In this document: one piece after another, positions 1-9,203 of the stretch
Layout of the letters: each line of letters starts with the position of its first letter
Numbering within the stretch: position 1 is the stretch's first letter
Made by a program: the position numbers and the translations under genes
Source of the DNA: Armatimonadota bacterium
Lineage (GTDB): Bacteria > Armatimonadota > UBA5829 > DTJY01
Direction: 5' to 3'
Assembly: GCA_025358205.1 (NCBI GenBank)
Contig: JANYKG010000010.1
Coordinates: 1 to 63,846, forward strand
Length of the DNA: 63,846 bases
The notes under the pieces: model-generated
What the model was told of the DNA's origin: nothing
What the model saw: the letters and a program-made list of their open reading frames with translations, nothing else
Database searches by the model: none

Positions 1-426
1 AAGAAGAAAGAGATATTCGACGAAGACCTGGAGGCGATAGTCGCGGACGAGGTTCACACCATCCCCGAGACCTATCAACTCAAGTACATGACCGTGATGA
101 CCAGTTTGGAAGGCATACCTACAGCCACTATTACAATCGGAACAGCGGACGGCGAGATGTCTGACTGTCAGATGGGGGTCGGCTCGGTTGACGCGGTGTA
201 CAAGACGATTGACAAGATCGTGAACCTGCCTCATACGCTGATAGACTATATAGTGAAGTCGGTCACCGGCGGTACGGACGCCCTGGGTGAAGTTATGGTG
301 AAACTGGGTGACGACGGCAGTGTATACACCGGCAGAGGCGCCAGTCTGGACATAGTGGAGGCCAGTGCAAAAGCGTATATTCAGGCCATCAACAAACTGG
401 TTTACTACCATTTGAAAAGGAAATAG
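1..426 (+). CDS. leuA: 2-isopropylmalate synthase, C-terminal part (partial)
   Basis: The reading frame is open from base 1, so the start lies upstream of the window and only the last 141 residues are present. They match the C-terminal LeuA dimer/allosteric domain, which binds leucine for feedback inhibition: a beta-rich stretch reading [18 protein letters not shown], then [20 protein letters not shown] near the end. The TIM-barrel catalytic domain is outside the window. LeuA condenses acetyl-CoA with 2-oxoisovalerate in the first committed step of leucine synthesis. leuC begins one base after the stop codon, so this is the head of a leuA-leuC-leuD-cimA operon. A homologous domain also occurs in citramalate synthase, but the context favours LeuA. 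Confidence 0.88.
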   Translation, partial: KKKEIFDEDLEAIVADEVHTIPETYQLKYMTVMTSLEGIPTATITIGTADGEMSDCQMGVGSVDAVYKTIDKIVNLPHTLIDYIVKSVTGGTDALGEVMVKLGDDGSVYTGRGASLDIVEASAKAYIQAINKLVYYHLKRK

Positions 427-427
427 C

Positions 428-1696
428 ATGGGACAGACGATAACACAAAAAATACTCGCGGCGCACTGCGGCAAGGACGCCGTGGAAGCAGGCGAACTGA
501 TAACCGCGAAGCTGGACCTGGTTCTGGCGAACGATATCACCGCACCCATCGCCATAAGAGAGTTCGAGAAGATCGGCGCCGGATGTGTGTTTGATAAGGA
601 CAAGGTTGCACTGGTGCCGGATCACTCTACGCCCGCCAAGGACATCAAGTCCGCCGAGCAGGTGAAGATTATGCGCGACTTTGCGCGGAAGTATGGTATC
701 ACCAACTTCTTCGAGATTGGGCGCGTGGGCATCGAGCATACACTGCTGCCCGACATGGGTCTGGTACTACCAGGCGATGCCGTGATCGGCGCTGACTCGC
801 ACACATGCACATACGGCGCAATAGGAGCCTTCTCCACAGGGGTCGGCAGCACTGATCTGGCCGCCGCGATGGCGCTGGGCGAGACCTGGTTGCGCGTGCC
901 GGAGACGATCAAGTTCGTCTACTACGGCAAGCTGAACAAATGGGTTGGCGGTAAAGACCTGATCCTGTACACCATCGGCAAAATCGGCGTGGACGGTGCG
1001 CTGTACTGTTCCATGGAGTTCACCGGCGAGACGATCGAAGGTCTGCCAATGGCGGACAGGTTCACCATGTGCAATATGGCGATTGAGGCGGGCGGCAAGA
1101 ACGGCATCATCCCACCGGATGAGACCACTCTTGCATACGTGAAGCAGCGCGCGAAGCGTGAGTTCAAGACATACAAGAGCGACGCTGACGCGCTCTACAA
1201 AGAAGTCATAGAGATTGACTGCTCGAAGCTGGAGCCGCAGATCGCGTTCCCACATCTGCCGGAGAACACCAAGCCGCTAAGCGAGGTGGGGAATGTGAAG
1301 ATAGACCAGTCCGTCATCGGCTCTTGCACAAACGGGCGTATTGAGGACTTGCGGGTGGCTGCGGAGATACTGAAGGGGAGACAGGTACACCGGGATGTGC
1401 GTCTGATAATTTTCCCCGGCACCCAGGAGATATACAAGCAGGCAATGCACGAAGGCTTGTTCGACATCTTTGTGGACTCAGGCGCAGCGGTCAGCACGCC
1501 TACCTGCGGACCATGTCTGGGCGGTCACATGGGCTGCCTGGCCGAGGGTGAGCGAGCAATCGCGACCACGAACCGCAATTTCGTTGGGCGAATGGGCCAT
1601 CCGAAGTCCGAGGTCTATCTGTCCGGCCCGGCGGTTGCCGCTGCATCAGCGGTGCTCGGTTGCATAGGCGGTCCTGACCAGTTGGAGAAGAGGTAA
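428..1696 (+). CDS. leuC: 3-isopropylmalate dehydratase large subunit
   Basis: LeuC pairs with LeuD to isomerise 2-isopropylmalate to 3-isopropylmalate in the cytoplasm using a [4Fe-4S] cluster. The 422-residue protein is the short, archaeal-like LeuC/homoaconitase-type form rather than the roughly 465-residue enterobacterial form. Visible motifs are [20 protein letters not shown], the first cluster cysteine in VIGSCTNGR, and the other two in [13 protein letters not shown]. The start codon follows an AAAGGAA-type ribosome site at the end of leuA. Homoaconitase or citramalate isomerase activity is possible in this family. The neighbouring leuA and cimA suggest that one dehydratase may serve both the leucine and the citramalate routes. 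Confidence 0.95.
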   Translation: MGQTITQKILAAHCGKDAVEAGELITAKLDLVLANDITAPIAIREFEKIGAGCVFDKDKVALVPDHSTPAKDIKSAEQVKIMRDFARKYGITNFFEIGRVGIEHTLLPDMGLVLPGDAVIGADSHTCTYGAIGAFSTGVGSTDLAAAMALGETWLRVPETIKFVYYGKLNKWVGGKDLILYTIGKIGVDGALYCSMEFTGETIEGLPMADRFTMCNMAIEAGGKNGIIPPDETTLAYVKQRAKREFKTYKSDADALYKEVIEIDCSKLEPQIAFPHLPENTKPLSEVGNVKIDQSVIGSCTNGRIEDLRVAAEILKGRQVHRDVRLIIFPGTQEIYKQAMHEGLFDIFVDSGAAVSTPTCGPCLGGHMGCLAEGERAIATTNRNFVGRMGHPKSEVYLSGPAVAAASAVLGCIGGPDQLEKR

Positions 1697-1701
1697 TCGA
1701 A

Positions 1702-2220
1702 ATGATACTCAAGGGCAAAGTACACAAATACGGTTGCGATGTTGATACCGACGTTATCATACCGGCGAGGTATCTGAATACCTCCGATCCGGCTGAGTTG
1801 GCTGCTCACTGTATGGAAGACATTGACGGTGAGTTCGTGAAGAACGTCAAGGCCGGCGACATCATTGTGGCGGACGATAACTTCGGGTGCGGGTCGTCCA
1901 GGGAGCATGCGCCAATCGCCATCAAGGCGGCTGGTGTATCATGCGTAATTGCTAAGACATTTGCGCGAATCTTTTACAGAAATGCCATTAACATAGGTTT
2001 GCCGATACTCCAGTGCCCGGAAGCCGTGGACGGTATCAGCGCGGGAGACCAGGTAGAGGTTGACGCATCAACAGGGAAGATCACCAACCTGACTACCGGC
2101 AAGTCCTATCAGGCCATGCCTTTTCCGCCATTTATGCAAAGGCTCATAGATGTCGGCGGGCTTATCGAATACGCCAAGGATAAGATCAAATCAGCCGGAT
2201 GTTCTTGCTGCATGCTCTGA
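1702..2220 (+). CDS. leuD: 3-isopropylmalate dehydratase small subunit
   Basis: This is the 172-residue small subunit, which supplies the swivelling domain that recognises the substrate side chain. It shows [17 protein letters not shown] near the N terminus and the hallmark [21 protein letters not shown] in the middle. It starts five bases after the leuC stop, with GAGAAGAGG upstream, and cimA follows at once. The length fits the short LeuD family. An oddity is the C terminus, which ends AGCSCCML, giving three cysteines in the last six residues. I do not recognise this tail as typical for the family. No frameshift is needed to explain it, because the stop is followed directly by the cimA ribosome site. 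Confidence 0.95.
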   Translation: MILKGKVHKYGCDVDTDVIIPARYLNTSDPAELAAHCMEDIDGEFVKNVKAGDIIVADDNFGCGSSREHAPIAIKAAGVSCVIAKTFARIFYRNAINIGLPILQCPEAVDGISAGDQVEVDASTGKITNLTTGKSYQAMPFPPFMQRLIDVGGLIEYAKDKIKSAGCSCCML

Positions 2221-2250
2221 TCTGCATTGGCGTTGGAAAGGACACTCGAC

Positions 2251-3840
2251 ATGTCAACGAAAATAGTGATATACGATACCACACTTCGCGATGGATCTCA
2301 GGCCGAGGGAATATCTTTCTCGCTTGAGGACATGGTGAAGATCGCACGCAGACTTGACGAGGCCGGTTTCGATTACGTTGAAGGCGGTTGGCCTGGATCG
2401 AACCCGAAGCACGAGGAGTTCTTTCAGAGCATTCAGAAGATTCCACTGAAACGCACCAAGATCGCGGCATTCGGAAGCACAAGGCGAGCCAGTTTGTCTG
2501 CAGCAGATGACCCGAATCTCCGCGCACTTGTCGAGAGCGGCGCACCGGTTGCCACGATTTTCGGCAAGTCATGGGATTTGCACGTCACCGATGCACTGCG
2601 CATTCCGCTTGAGCAGAACATAGAGATGATCTATGATTCCGTGAAGTTCTTGAAGGAGCATTGCGAAGAGGTTTTCTTCGACGCGGAGCATTTTTTTGAT
2701 GGTTGGAAGGCGAATCCTGCATACGCTATCAGCGCACTCAAGGCTGCTGAGGCTGCAGGCGCGGACTGCGTGATACTCTGTGACACCAACGGCGGGTGCA
2801 TTCCATCCAAGATTCAGGATGCGTTGAATGCGGTTTTTGCTGAGATTAAGTGTCCGGTTGGCATACACGCGCATAACGACTCCGAGACTGCCGTGGCGAA
2901 CTCAATAGTTGCAGTGCAGGCCGGGGCATGCCAGGTTCAGGGCACCATCAACGGATTTGGTGAGCGGTGCGGCAATGCAAACCTGTGTTCAATAGTTCCG
3001 ACTCTACGGCTTAAGTTAGGCTTGGACTGCCTTTCTGATGAGGCTGTCGCAAATATGACCAGCCTCTCCAAGTACGTAGATGAAGTTGCAAACGTGGTGC
3101 CGAACGACAAGATGCCGTTTGTCGGCAGAAGCGCTTTTGCGCACAAGGCCGGCATTCATGTGGACGCGGTTATGAAGCAGCCGCTCACGTACGAACACAT
3201 AAGGCCGGAGCAGGTTGGAAATGCGCGCCGTGTTCTGGTATCGGAGCTTGCCGGAGCAAGTAGTATTGTGATGAAAGCTGAGAGATACGGCGTTGACCTG
3301 AACAAGAAGTCTCCTGAGACTAAAGACGTGCTGGACCAGATAACTCGGCTTGAGAATCAAGGCTATTCGTTTGAGGGTGCGGAAGCGTCGTTTGAACTGC
3401 TTCTGCAGAAATCGGTGGGCACGTACCACAAGCTGTTTGACCTGAAGAGTTTTAGAGTCATGGTGGAGCAGCGGGGAACGGACCCTGAGCCGACCACCGA
3501 GGCGACGCTGAGAGTCGTGGTTGACGGACAGGAAATGCTAACGGTGGCGGAAGGCGACGGCCCGGTGCATGCACTGGACAACGCCCTTCGCAAAGCGTTG
3601 GTGCAGTTCTATCCTGAGCAAATCAAGCACATTAAGCTGACGGACTTTAAGGTACGAGTGCTTGATGCCAAGGAGGCCACTGCCGCAGGGGTTCGCGCTA
3701 CCGTGGAATCCACTGATGGCAAGTCATCCTGGAACACGGTCGGAGTCTCAGCGAACATCATCGAGGCGAGCTGGCATGCGCTGGTGGATAGCGTGGAATA
3801 CGGCCTGCTCAAGATGATGGCGAAGGAGAACGGCAGCTAG
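2251..3840 (+). CDS. cimA: (R)-citramalate synthase
   Basis: CimA condenses pyruvate with acetyl-CoA to citramalate, giving a threonine-independent route to 2-oxobutyrate and isoleucine. The 529-residue protein opens with IVIYDTTLRDGSQAEGISFS, which contains the DTTLRDG catalytic motif of the HMGL/IPMS family. It continues with VEGGWPGSNPKHEEFF, typical of the CimA (TIGR00977-type) branch rather than LeuA. The HAHND metal motif and GTINGFGERCGNAN follow. A LeuA-like regulatory domain occupies about residues 400-525. An upstream in-frame TTG at 2227 exists, but the ATG at 2251 sits nine bases behind GGAAAGGA and is preferred. Co-location with leuCD fits a shared isomerase for the next step. 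Confidence 0.93.
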   Translation: MSTKIVIYDTTLRDGSQAEGISFSLEDMVKIARRLDEAGFDYVEGGWPGSNPKHEEFFQSIQKIPLKRTKIAAFGSTRRASLSAADDPNLRALVESGAPVATIFGKSWDLHVTDALRIPLEQNIEMIYDSVKFLKEHCEEVFFDAEHFFDGWKANPAYAISALKAAEAAGADCVILCDTNGGCIPSKIQDALNAVFAEIKCPVGIHAHNDSETAVANSIVAVQAGACQVQGTINGFGERCGNANLCSIVPTLRLKLGLDCLSDEAVANMTSLSKYVDEVANVVPNDKMPFVGRSAFAHKAGIHVDAVMKQPLTYEHIRPEQVGNARRVLVSELAGASSIVMKAERYGVDLNKKSPETKDVLDQITRLENQGYSFEGAEASFELLLQKSVGTYHKLFDLKSFRVMVEQRGTDPEPTTEATLRVVVDGQEMLTVAEGDGPVHALDNALRKALVQFYPEQIKHIKLTDFKVRVLDAKEATAAGVRATVESTDGKSSWNTVGVSANIIEASWHALVDSVEYGLLKMMAKENGS

Positions 3841-3937
3841 ACACGTTCGCCGTTATCACAGTTTTACAGTGCCGGCTGCTTCAATGAGATGTGGTGGCCG
3901 GCATTTTGCGCATTCTTGGTTTCGCGAGATAAAACAG

Positions 3938-4774
3938 ATGGACGTAGTAATCGCAAAATCTGCCGGATTCTGCTATGGCGTGAGCCGTGCGCTTGATGCC
4001 GTGCTTAGCGCCGCGTGTGACAAGCGGAAGCAGATGTACACGCTTGGCCCGCTGATCCATAATCCGCAGGTTATGTCCAAACTCGCGGAACACGGCGTGA
4101 AGAGCGTCGGGCGCGTTGACGAAGTGCCGGCGGGTTCCATCATTGTCATGCCGTCTCACGGGGTCTCGGAGTCCGTAATGACCCAGGCTGCGGAGATGGG
4201 GCTGGAAATCATAGATGTTACCTGCCCGTTTGTGAGCAAGGTCCACCGTATCGTCGGCAGCCTGACGAAAGCCGGGTACCAGATACTCATCCTGGGCGAT
4301 CAGGGTCATACCGAGGTGCAGGGCATACTGAGCAAAGCGGGTAATAACGCCATTGTGCTGTCGGACGCGTCGGACCTTGCACCGGAGACTCTCCGAAAGC
4401 GCGTTGGGATAGTTGCCCAAACTACGCAGACTGTTCACCGGTTCAGCGAACTCGTCTCGGCGGTCTCGAATCATGCCTATGAGGTGCGGGCCTACAATAC
4501 GATATGCAACGCGACCTCCGACCGTCAGCGAGCCGCGCTTGATGTTGCTCAACATGCGGATGTGATGGTGGTTGTCGGGGGACGAAACAGCGCAAACACC
4601 CGCCGTCTTGCCGAAATCTGCGCGGAAGCAAATGTGCCGACTCACCATGTTGAAGTAGCGGATGAGATCGAAGCTGACTGGTTCGAGGGCGCACGCACAG
4701 TTGGTGTCACTGCAGGCGCGTCAACGCCGGACTGGGTGATTGAGGCGGTCATCTCAACTCTAAAGGCGATGTGA
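3938..4774 (+). CDS. ispH: 4-hydroxy-3-methylbut-2-enyl diphosphate reductase
   Basis: IspH (LytB) makes isopentenyl and dimethylallyl diphosphate in the last step of the MEP isoprenoid pathway, using a [4Fe-4S] cluster. The three cluster cysteines are visible: C12 in GFCYGV, C96 in DVTCPFV and C190 in ICNATSDRQ. The substrate-binding histidines H41 (GPLIHNPQ), H74 (PSHGVSE) and H124 (GHTEVQG) are also present. At 278 residues it is a normal short IspH. The frame is open upstream to a GTG at 3869, but those 23 residues are not family-like and the ATG at 3938 gives the expected MDVVIAKSAGFCYG start. The DUF512 gene follows after six bases. Confidence 0.95.
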   Translation: MDVVIAKSAGFCYGVSRALDAVLSAACDKRKQMYTLGPLIHNPQVMSKLAEHGVKSVGRVDEVPAGSIIVMPSHGVSESVMTQAAEMGLEIIDVTCPFVSKVHRIVGSLTKAGYQILILGDQGHTEVQGILSKAGNNAIVLSDASDLAPETLRKRVGIVAQTTQTVHRFSELVSAVSNHAYEVRAYNTICNATSDRQRAALDVAQHADVMVVVGGRNSANTRRLAEICAEANVPTHHVEVADEIEADWFEGARTVGVTAGASTPDWVIEAVISTLKAM

Positions 4775-4780
4775 ACTAAC

Positions 4781-6100
4781 ATGCCAGCCGGAAAACTGGG
4801 TAAGATATCTGCAATAGACGCGGGAAGCCCTGCCGAATCAGCCGGTTTGAGGGTAGGGGATCAAGTCGTTTCCATAAACGGAAGCCCGGTGCATGACCTG
4901 TTGGACTGCAACTACCTGAGCGCCGAGGAGTTCCTGGATGTCGTTGCGCTGCGGGATGGCGTGCAGCGGACGTTTTCAGTGGAGAAGAGCGCTGAAACCG
5001 GTTTGGGCATCGAATTTGCCGAGGAGTTGTTTGACGGCGTCAGAACTTGCTGCAATAATTGCGTCTTTTGCTTTTTGCGGCAGATGCCGAAAGGTTTGAG
5101 AAAGACACTGTACGTGCAGGACGATGATTACCGGCTTTCGTTCGCTCACGGCAACTATGTGACTCTGACCAACCTTGCTGAAGAGGATGTAAAACGCATC
5201 TGTTCGCAGCGAATGAGTCCGCTCTACGTGTCGGTTCACACCACAGACCCGGATCTGCGGATGAAGATGTTGGGGAATCGCGCTGCCGGTGGAATCATGC
5301 CGATGCTCAAGAGGTTTACCGAGAGCAGAATCACCGTTCACACTCAGATAGTTTTGTGTCCAGGGGTGAATGATGGAGAGCGCTTGGAACGCACTGTGCA
5401 ACAACTGGCGTCACTTTATCCATCAGTCGCATCAATCGCTATTGTACCGGTTGGTCTGACGGCGCACAGGGATGGATTGCCGGACCTGAGGCGAACAACT
5501 GTGGATGAGGCGAAGGCTGTGCTATCGTCGCTGTCCCGATGGCAGAAGGATTATCTTCAGCGGATTGACGCTCGCTTAGTCTTTGCATCCGATGAGTTCT
5601 ACCTGCTCGCGGGAAAGCCGATGCCGTCCGCCGAGGCATACGAAGGGTTTCCGCAGTTGGAGGATGGAATAGGGATTACCAGGCTATTTCTGGATGATCT
5701 GCGGTCTGCCAAAAGGTTTGCGAAGGGGACACATCTCAGGAGAGGCGACTACCTGCTGGTGACCGGGACTCTAGCCGCACCGGTGGTGCAGAAGCTTGCG
5801 GACGTTCTGCGTGGGGTGGACGGCGTTGCCTGCGCAGTGCGTTCGATAACGAACTCGTTCCTGGGAAATACTGTCACGGTCGCGGGATTGCTTAGTGGTC
5901 AGGATGTCGCCAGGAACCTGATGAAAACCACGCCGGTTCAGACCGCCGTGATACCCGACATTATGCTAAATGAGGATCGGTTTCTTGATGATATGACGAT
6001 ATCGGATCTGCGCAGTATGGTACCATGCCAGGTCATAGTGGCGCGGGCGACTCCTCGCGGAGTACTGCTCGCGCTTGCGGAAACAACAGGAGTACACTGA
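4781..6100 (+). CDS. DUF512 family PDZ/iron-sulfur (radical SAM-like) protein
   Basis: A 439-residue member of the DUF512 family, whose biochemical role is not established. Residues 5-65 form a PDZ-like domain (ISAIDAGSPAESAGLRVGDQ). It is followed by a cysteine cluster, CCNNCVFCFLRQMPKGLRKT, then YVQDDDYRLSFAHGNYVTLT, which resembles a radical SAM barrel with a probable Fe-S site. The C-terminal part from about residue 230 is the DUF512 domain proper. The stop codon is one base from the der start, and the pairing with der recurs in many Clostridia-like and related genomes, as I recall. This suggests a link to ribosome assembly or tRNA/rRNA modification, but that is inference. Confidence 0.88.
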   Translation: MPAGKLGKISAIDAGSPAESAGLRVGDQVVSINGSPVHDLLDCNYLSAEEFLDVVALRDGVQRTFSVEKSAETGLGIEFAEELFDGVRTCCNNCVFCFLRQMPKGLRKTLYVQDDDYRLSFAHGNYVTLTNLAEEDVKRICSQRMSPLYVSVHTTDPDLRMKMLGNRAAGGIMPMLKRFTESRITVHTQIVLCPGVNDGERLERTVQQLASLYPSVASIAIVPVGLTAHRDGLPDLRRTTVDEAKAVLSSLSRWQKDYLQRIDARLVFASDEFYLLAGKPMPSAEAYEGFPQLEDGIGITRLFLDDLRSAKRFAKGTHLRRGDYLLVTGTLAAPVVQKLADVLRGVDGVACAVRSITNSFLGNTVTVAGLLSGQDVARNLMKTTPVQTAVIPDIMLNEDRFLDDMTISDLRSMVPCQVIVARATPRGVLLALAETTGVH

Positions 6101-6101
6101 A

Positions 6102-7424
6102 TTGCCTAGATCCATTGTTGCGATAGTAGGACGCCCTAATGTGGGAAAATCAACTCTGTTCAACCGGGTGGTTGGACGGAGAATAGCTATAGTCGAGGAC
6201 ACACCGGGTATTACGCGTGACAGGTTGTACGCTGATGCTGAGTGGACGGGGCATGACTTTGTGCTGGTGGATACGGGCGGCATGATCCTGAATGAAAAGG
6301 ACCCGCTGACCCAGCAGGTTCTCCTTCAGGCCGAGATCGCCATGGATGAGGCTGATGTCATCGTCTTTCTCGTGGATGTTACCGAGGGCGCGATGCCCGC
6401 TGATGTTGATGTCGCCGATATCCTGCGCCGAGCGAACAAACCCGTGATCCTGGCCGTAAACAAGGTGGAAAACGAGAAGCAGGAGCGGGATTCAGTGGAG
6501 TTCTATTCACTGGGTCTTGGCGACATTTTTCCGGTATCGTCAGTGCAGGGTTACGGTGTGGCGGAGTTGCTCGACAAGATCGTCGCGAACCTGCCGGACC
6601 AAACATCGGAACCGGAATACCCGGAAGATGCCATCAAGGTCGCTATCATCGGACGACCTAATGTAGGCAAATCATCTACATTGAATGCGATTGTGAAAGA
6701 GAATCGCATGATCGTCAGCGCGATTCCCGGCACCACTCGAGACGCGATAGACACTCTTTTCTACCACGACGACCAGCCAGTCGTGCTCATAGATACCGCG
6801 GGCATCCGCAGAGCAGGAAAGGTTCAGCAGTCCGTGGAATACTACTCCGTTTTGAGGGCGGTGCGAGCCATTGAGCGTGCGGACGTTGCGCTGTTGGTGA
6901 TTGATGCGGCGGAGGGGCTGTCGGACGGTGACAAGCGGGTCGGCGGCTTGGCGAACGAGGCGGGCAAGGCGACCGTAATCGTGGTCAACAAGTGGGATCT
7001 GGTCAAGGGTGTGCAGATGTACCACTACGCGCAGAACATTCGGAAGGACGCGCCATTCCTCAGCTACGCGCCTATAGTATTTTCATCGGCTGTGAGCGGA
7101 CGAGGCATCAGGTCCGAACTTGAGACCGCGATACAGGTTTCTCATAACCATGCCATGCGGCTCCCGACCGGCGAGATAAACAGGATTATTCAGGATGCGG
7201 TGGACAAGCATCCGCAGACGCACAAAGGCAAGCAGTTCAAGATCTACTATTGCACCATGCCGGCCGTGAAACCGCCGACCATCATCTTGTTCTGCAACGA
7301 CCCAGATATGATGCATTTTTCATACGAGCGATACCTGGAAAATCAGATACGCGAAGTACACCCTTACGAGGGTACGCCGATCCGTATATTTGCGCGCAAG
7401 GCGGATACAAAGAAGGAATTCTAA
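6102..7424 (+). CDS. der: Ribosome biogenesis GTPase Der (EngA)
   Basis: Der is the tandem-GTPase factor required for maturation of the 50S ribosomal subunit. The 440-residue protein has a first G domain with GRPNVGKS at residues 10-17, GITRDR, DTGG and NKVE. A second G domain from about residue 180 has GRPNVGKSSTLNAI, PGTTRDA, DTAGIRR and NKWD. A KH-like domain follows at the C terminus, from about residue 355. The start appears to be the TTG at 6102, two bases after the previous stop and about nine bases behind CAGGAG. The alternative upstream TTG at 6075 would add nine residues of overlap. Translational coupling to the DUF512 gene is likely. Confidence 0.95.
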   Translation: MPRSIVAIVGRPNVGKSTLFNRVVGRRIAIVEDTPGITRDRLYADAEWTGHDFVLVDTGGMILNEKDPLTQQVLLQAEIAMDEADVIVFLVDVTEGAMPADVDVADILRRANKPVILAVNKVENEKQERDSVEFYSLGLGDIFPVSSVQGYGVAELLDKIVANLPDQTSEPEYPEDAIKVAIIGRPNVGKSSTLNAIVKENRMIVSAIPGTTRDAIDTLFYHDDQPVVLIDTAGIRRAGKVQQSVEYYSVLRAVRAIERADVALLVIDAAEGLSDGDKRVGGLANEAGKATVIVVNKWDLVKGVQMYHYAQNIRKDAPFLSYAPIVFSSAVSGRGIRSELETAIQVSHNHAMRLPTGEINRIIQDAVDKHPQTHKGKQFKIYYCTMPAVKPPTIILFCNDPDMMHFSYERYLENQIREVHPYEGTPIRIFARKADTKKEF

Positions 7425-7448
7425 CCTGCTGATTGGAGGGCTTCCTAA

Positions 7449-8075
7449 GTGATAACAGCAGCATTACTGGTAGGCAGCTACATTCTTGGAAGCATACCGT
7501 TCGGCCTTCTCATCGTCAAGGCTTGGTGCGGTGTGGACATACGAGAGCACGGCAGCGGGAACATCGGCGCAACCAATGTGTGGAGAACCGCCGGCAAGGT
7601 ACCCGCCGTGATTGTCTTCATTGCAGATGTGATGAAGGGTTGCGTACCTGTCTACGTCTGCCGGAACGTTGTACCCCAAGGCGAGTGGATATCGGTGGCG
7701 GCCGGACTTGTTGCTCTGCTGGGACATACCGCATCTATTTTCCTCAGATTCAAAGGTGGCAAAGGCGTGGCGACAGGCCTTGGGATTTTCATTGCTATCA
7801 ACCCGGTAGTCGCATTCACCGGACTGGGCGTCTGGGGTCTCTTTCTGGCGCTCACACGGTACGTCTCTCTCTCATCGGTGGCCGGCGCAGCGACAATCCC
7901 CATATATCTTTTCATACAGAATGCCCCAACGCCGCACAAGGCATTGGCAGTCTTCGCTGCGTCATATGTCTTAATTAAGCATCGCTCGAACATGGTTAGA
8001 CTGGTGCAGGGTACTGAACCAAGAATCGGTAGTAAGAAGAAATCACCTGAAGGGGGCAGCGCTGATGGAAGCTGA
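7449..8075 (+). CDS. plsY: Glycerol-3-phosphate acyltransferase (acyl-phosphate dependent)
   Basis: PlsY is the integral-membrane enzyme that transfers an acyl group from acyl-phosphate to glycerol-3-phosphate, the first step of phospholipid synthesis. The 208-residue protein has several membrane segments and the three family motifs: GSIPFG near the N terminus, [15 protein letters not shown], and [12 protein letters not shown]. The start is GTG at 7449, well placed behind GGAGGG (7434-7439). The gene sits directly behind der and its end overlaps the next gene by 11 bases, so it belongs to the same transcription unit. Confidence 0.95.
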   Translation: MITAALLVGSYILGSIPFGLLIVKAWCGVDIREHGSGNIGATNVWRTAGKVPAVIVFIADVMKGCVPVYVCRNVVPQGEWISVAAGLVALLGHTASIFLRFKGGKGVATGLGIFIAINPVVAFTGLGVWGLFLALTRYVSLSSVAGAATIPIYLFIQNAPTPHKALAVFAASYVLIKHRSNMVRLVQGTEPRIGSKKKSPEGGSADGS

Positions 8076-8589
8076 ACTGGATGCTTTTGTGTCTCTGGCA
8101 CGCGCCTCTGTGGAGTCGTGGGTGCGCTCTAATAAACGCGTTGAAGCGCCTTCTCCGGCCCCGTCGGAAATGAACGTTGCAGCAGGAGCTTTCGTTTGCC
8201 TGAAAAAACATGGGCAGTTGCGTGGGTGTATTGGGACAATTCAGGCAGTTGAGGATAATCTCGCCGATGAGGTTATCTCAAACGCCATCAGCGCCGCTGT
8301 TCGCGATCCGCGATTCGAACCATTAACAGCCAATGAGTTGGACCAACTGACCTATACCGTTGATATTCTTCGCCCCCCTGAGAGAATTGACAGCATGGAT
8401 CAGCTTGATCCTCGAAAGTATGGAGTCATTGTGGAAAGCGGTCGCAAGCGCGGGTTACTGCTTCCTGATCTCGAAGGCGTGGATACCGTTGAAGATCAGG
8501 TTTCCATTGCGTCGCACAAGGCCGGTATATTCCACGGAGAACCTATTACCCTTTACCGATTCGAAGTCGAGCGCCACGGCAAGGAATAG
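8065..8589 (+). CDS. AMMECR1-domain protein (AmmeMemoRadiSam system protein A type)
   Basis: A 174-residue AMMECR1-domain protein. The diagnostic motif [10 protein letters not shown] lies around residues 51-60. It is followed by [14 protein letters not shown] and, near the end, [20 protein letters not shown]. The family is widespread in bacteria, archaea and eukaryotes. Its partners in AmmeMemoRadiSam systems are a Memo-like protein and a radical SAM enzyme, but neither is next to it here. The biochemical function is unknown. The ATG at 8065 lies inside the end of plsY behind AAGGGGG, indicating translational coupling. Its presence in a der-plsY-maf string suggests a housekeeping role. Confidence 0.9.
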   Translation: MEAELDAFVSLARASVESWVRSNKRVEAPSPAPSEMNVAAGAFVCLKKHGQLRGCIGTIQAVEDNLADEVISNAISAAVRDPRFEPLTANELDQLTYTVDILRPPERIDSMDQLDPRKYGVIVESGRKRGLLLPDLEGVDTVEDQVSIASHKAGIFHGEPITLYRFEVERHGKE

Positions 8590-8600
8590 GATATCACGCT

Positions 8601-9203
8601 ATGAAGCGCATCGTTCTCGCCTCAGCCTCGCCCCGACGTACAGAGCTTCTTCGTACAATGGGGTTGGAGTTCTCAGTCCAGCCAAGCTCATTTGACGAGA
8701 AAACCGTCACCGCATGGCCGCCGGAAGATCACGTTATTCAATCCGCGCTCGGTAAGGCCTCTGATATCGCTGGGAGAATCGGCGAGTGCGCCATTGTCAT
8801 CGGCGCCGATACGATCGTGGTCGCTGATGATCGGATACTCGGCAAACCAGAGAGCGTCGAGGATGCCGCCGCGATGCTCAAACTCCTTTCGGGCCGCGCC
8901 CACTTTGTCTATACCGGCATCTGCGTCTTTGAGAATTGTCCTGCTGATATGAGCCAGCACGTGCAGACCGCCTATGTGCGCACAAAGGTAACTTTTGGAA
9001 TCCTTGATGAGACCCTCATCAGCGCTTACGTCGCGACCGGTGAGCCGATGGACAAGGCCGGTGCATATGGTATACAGGGCCGGGGGAGCGTTCTGGTCGA
9101 AAGTATTGACGGCGACTACTTCAACGTCGTGGGGCTGCCGGTTTACCCCTTGAGCAGAATGCTGGCAGAACTGGGCATACCCATCATCGGGGGGACTCCG
9201 TGA
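8601..9203 (+). CDS. maf: Maf-family nucleoside triphosphate pyrophosphatase
   Basis: Maf proteins hydrolyse non-canonical or modified nucleotides (dTTP/UTP or methylated pyrimidine nucleotides, depending on subgroup). The protein has 200 residues, the usual family length. It begins IVLASASPRRTELL, with the signature SASPRR. Further motifs are GADTIVVADDRILGKP and, towards the C terminus, YVATGEPMDKAGAYGIQGRG. The exact substrate cannot be told with confidence from what I see. The stop codon overlaps the start of the following methyltransferase (GTGA), so translation is probably coupled. Confidence 0.94.
   Translation: MKRIVLASASPRRTELLRTMGLEFSVQPSSFDEKTVTAWPPEDHVIQSALGKASDIAGRIGECAIVIGADTIVVADDRILGKPESVEDAAAMLKLLSGRAHFVYTGICVFENCPADMSQHVQTAYVRTKVTFGILDETLISAYVATGEPMDKAGAYGIQGRGSVLVESIDGDYFNVVGLPVYPLSRMLAELGIPIIGGTP

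Noticed and set aside
767-1255. 162-codon minus-strand ORF inside leuC
   Set aside because: It lies wholly within a clear leuC gene in another frame and has no recognisable protein features.
3869-3937. Longer ispH starting at GTG 3869
   Set aside because: The 23 extra residues are not family-like, and the start at 3938 places the cluster and substrate residues at their normal numbers (C12, H41, H74, C96).
7433-7978. 181-codon plus-strand ORF overlapping plsY
   Set aside because: It is a frame shadow of plsY, which has full family motifs and a good ribosome site; the ORF has none.
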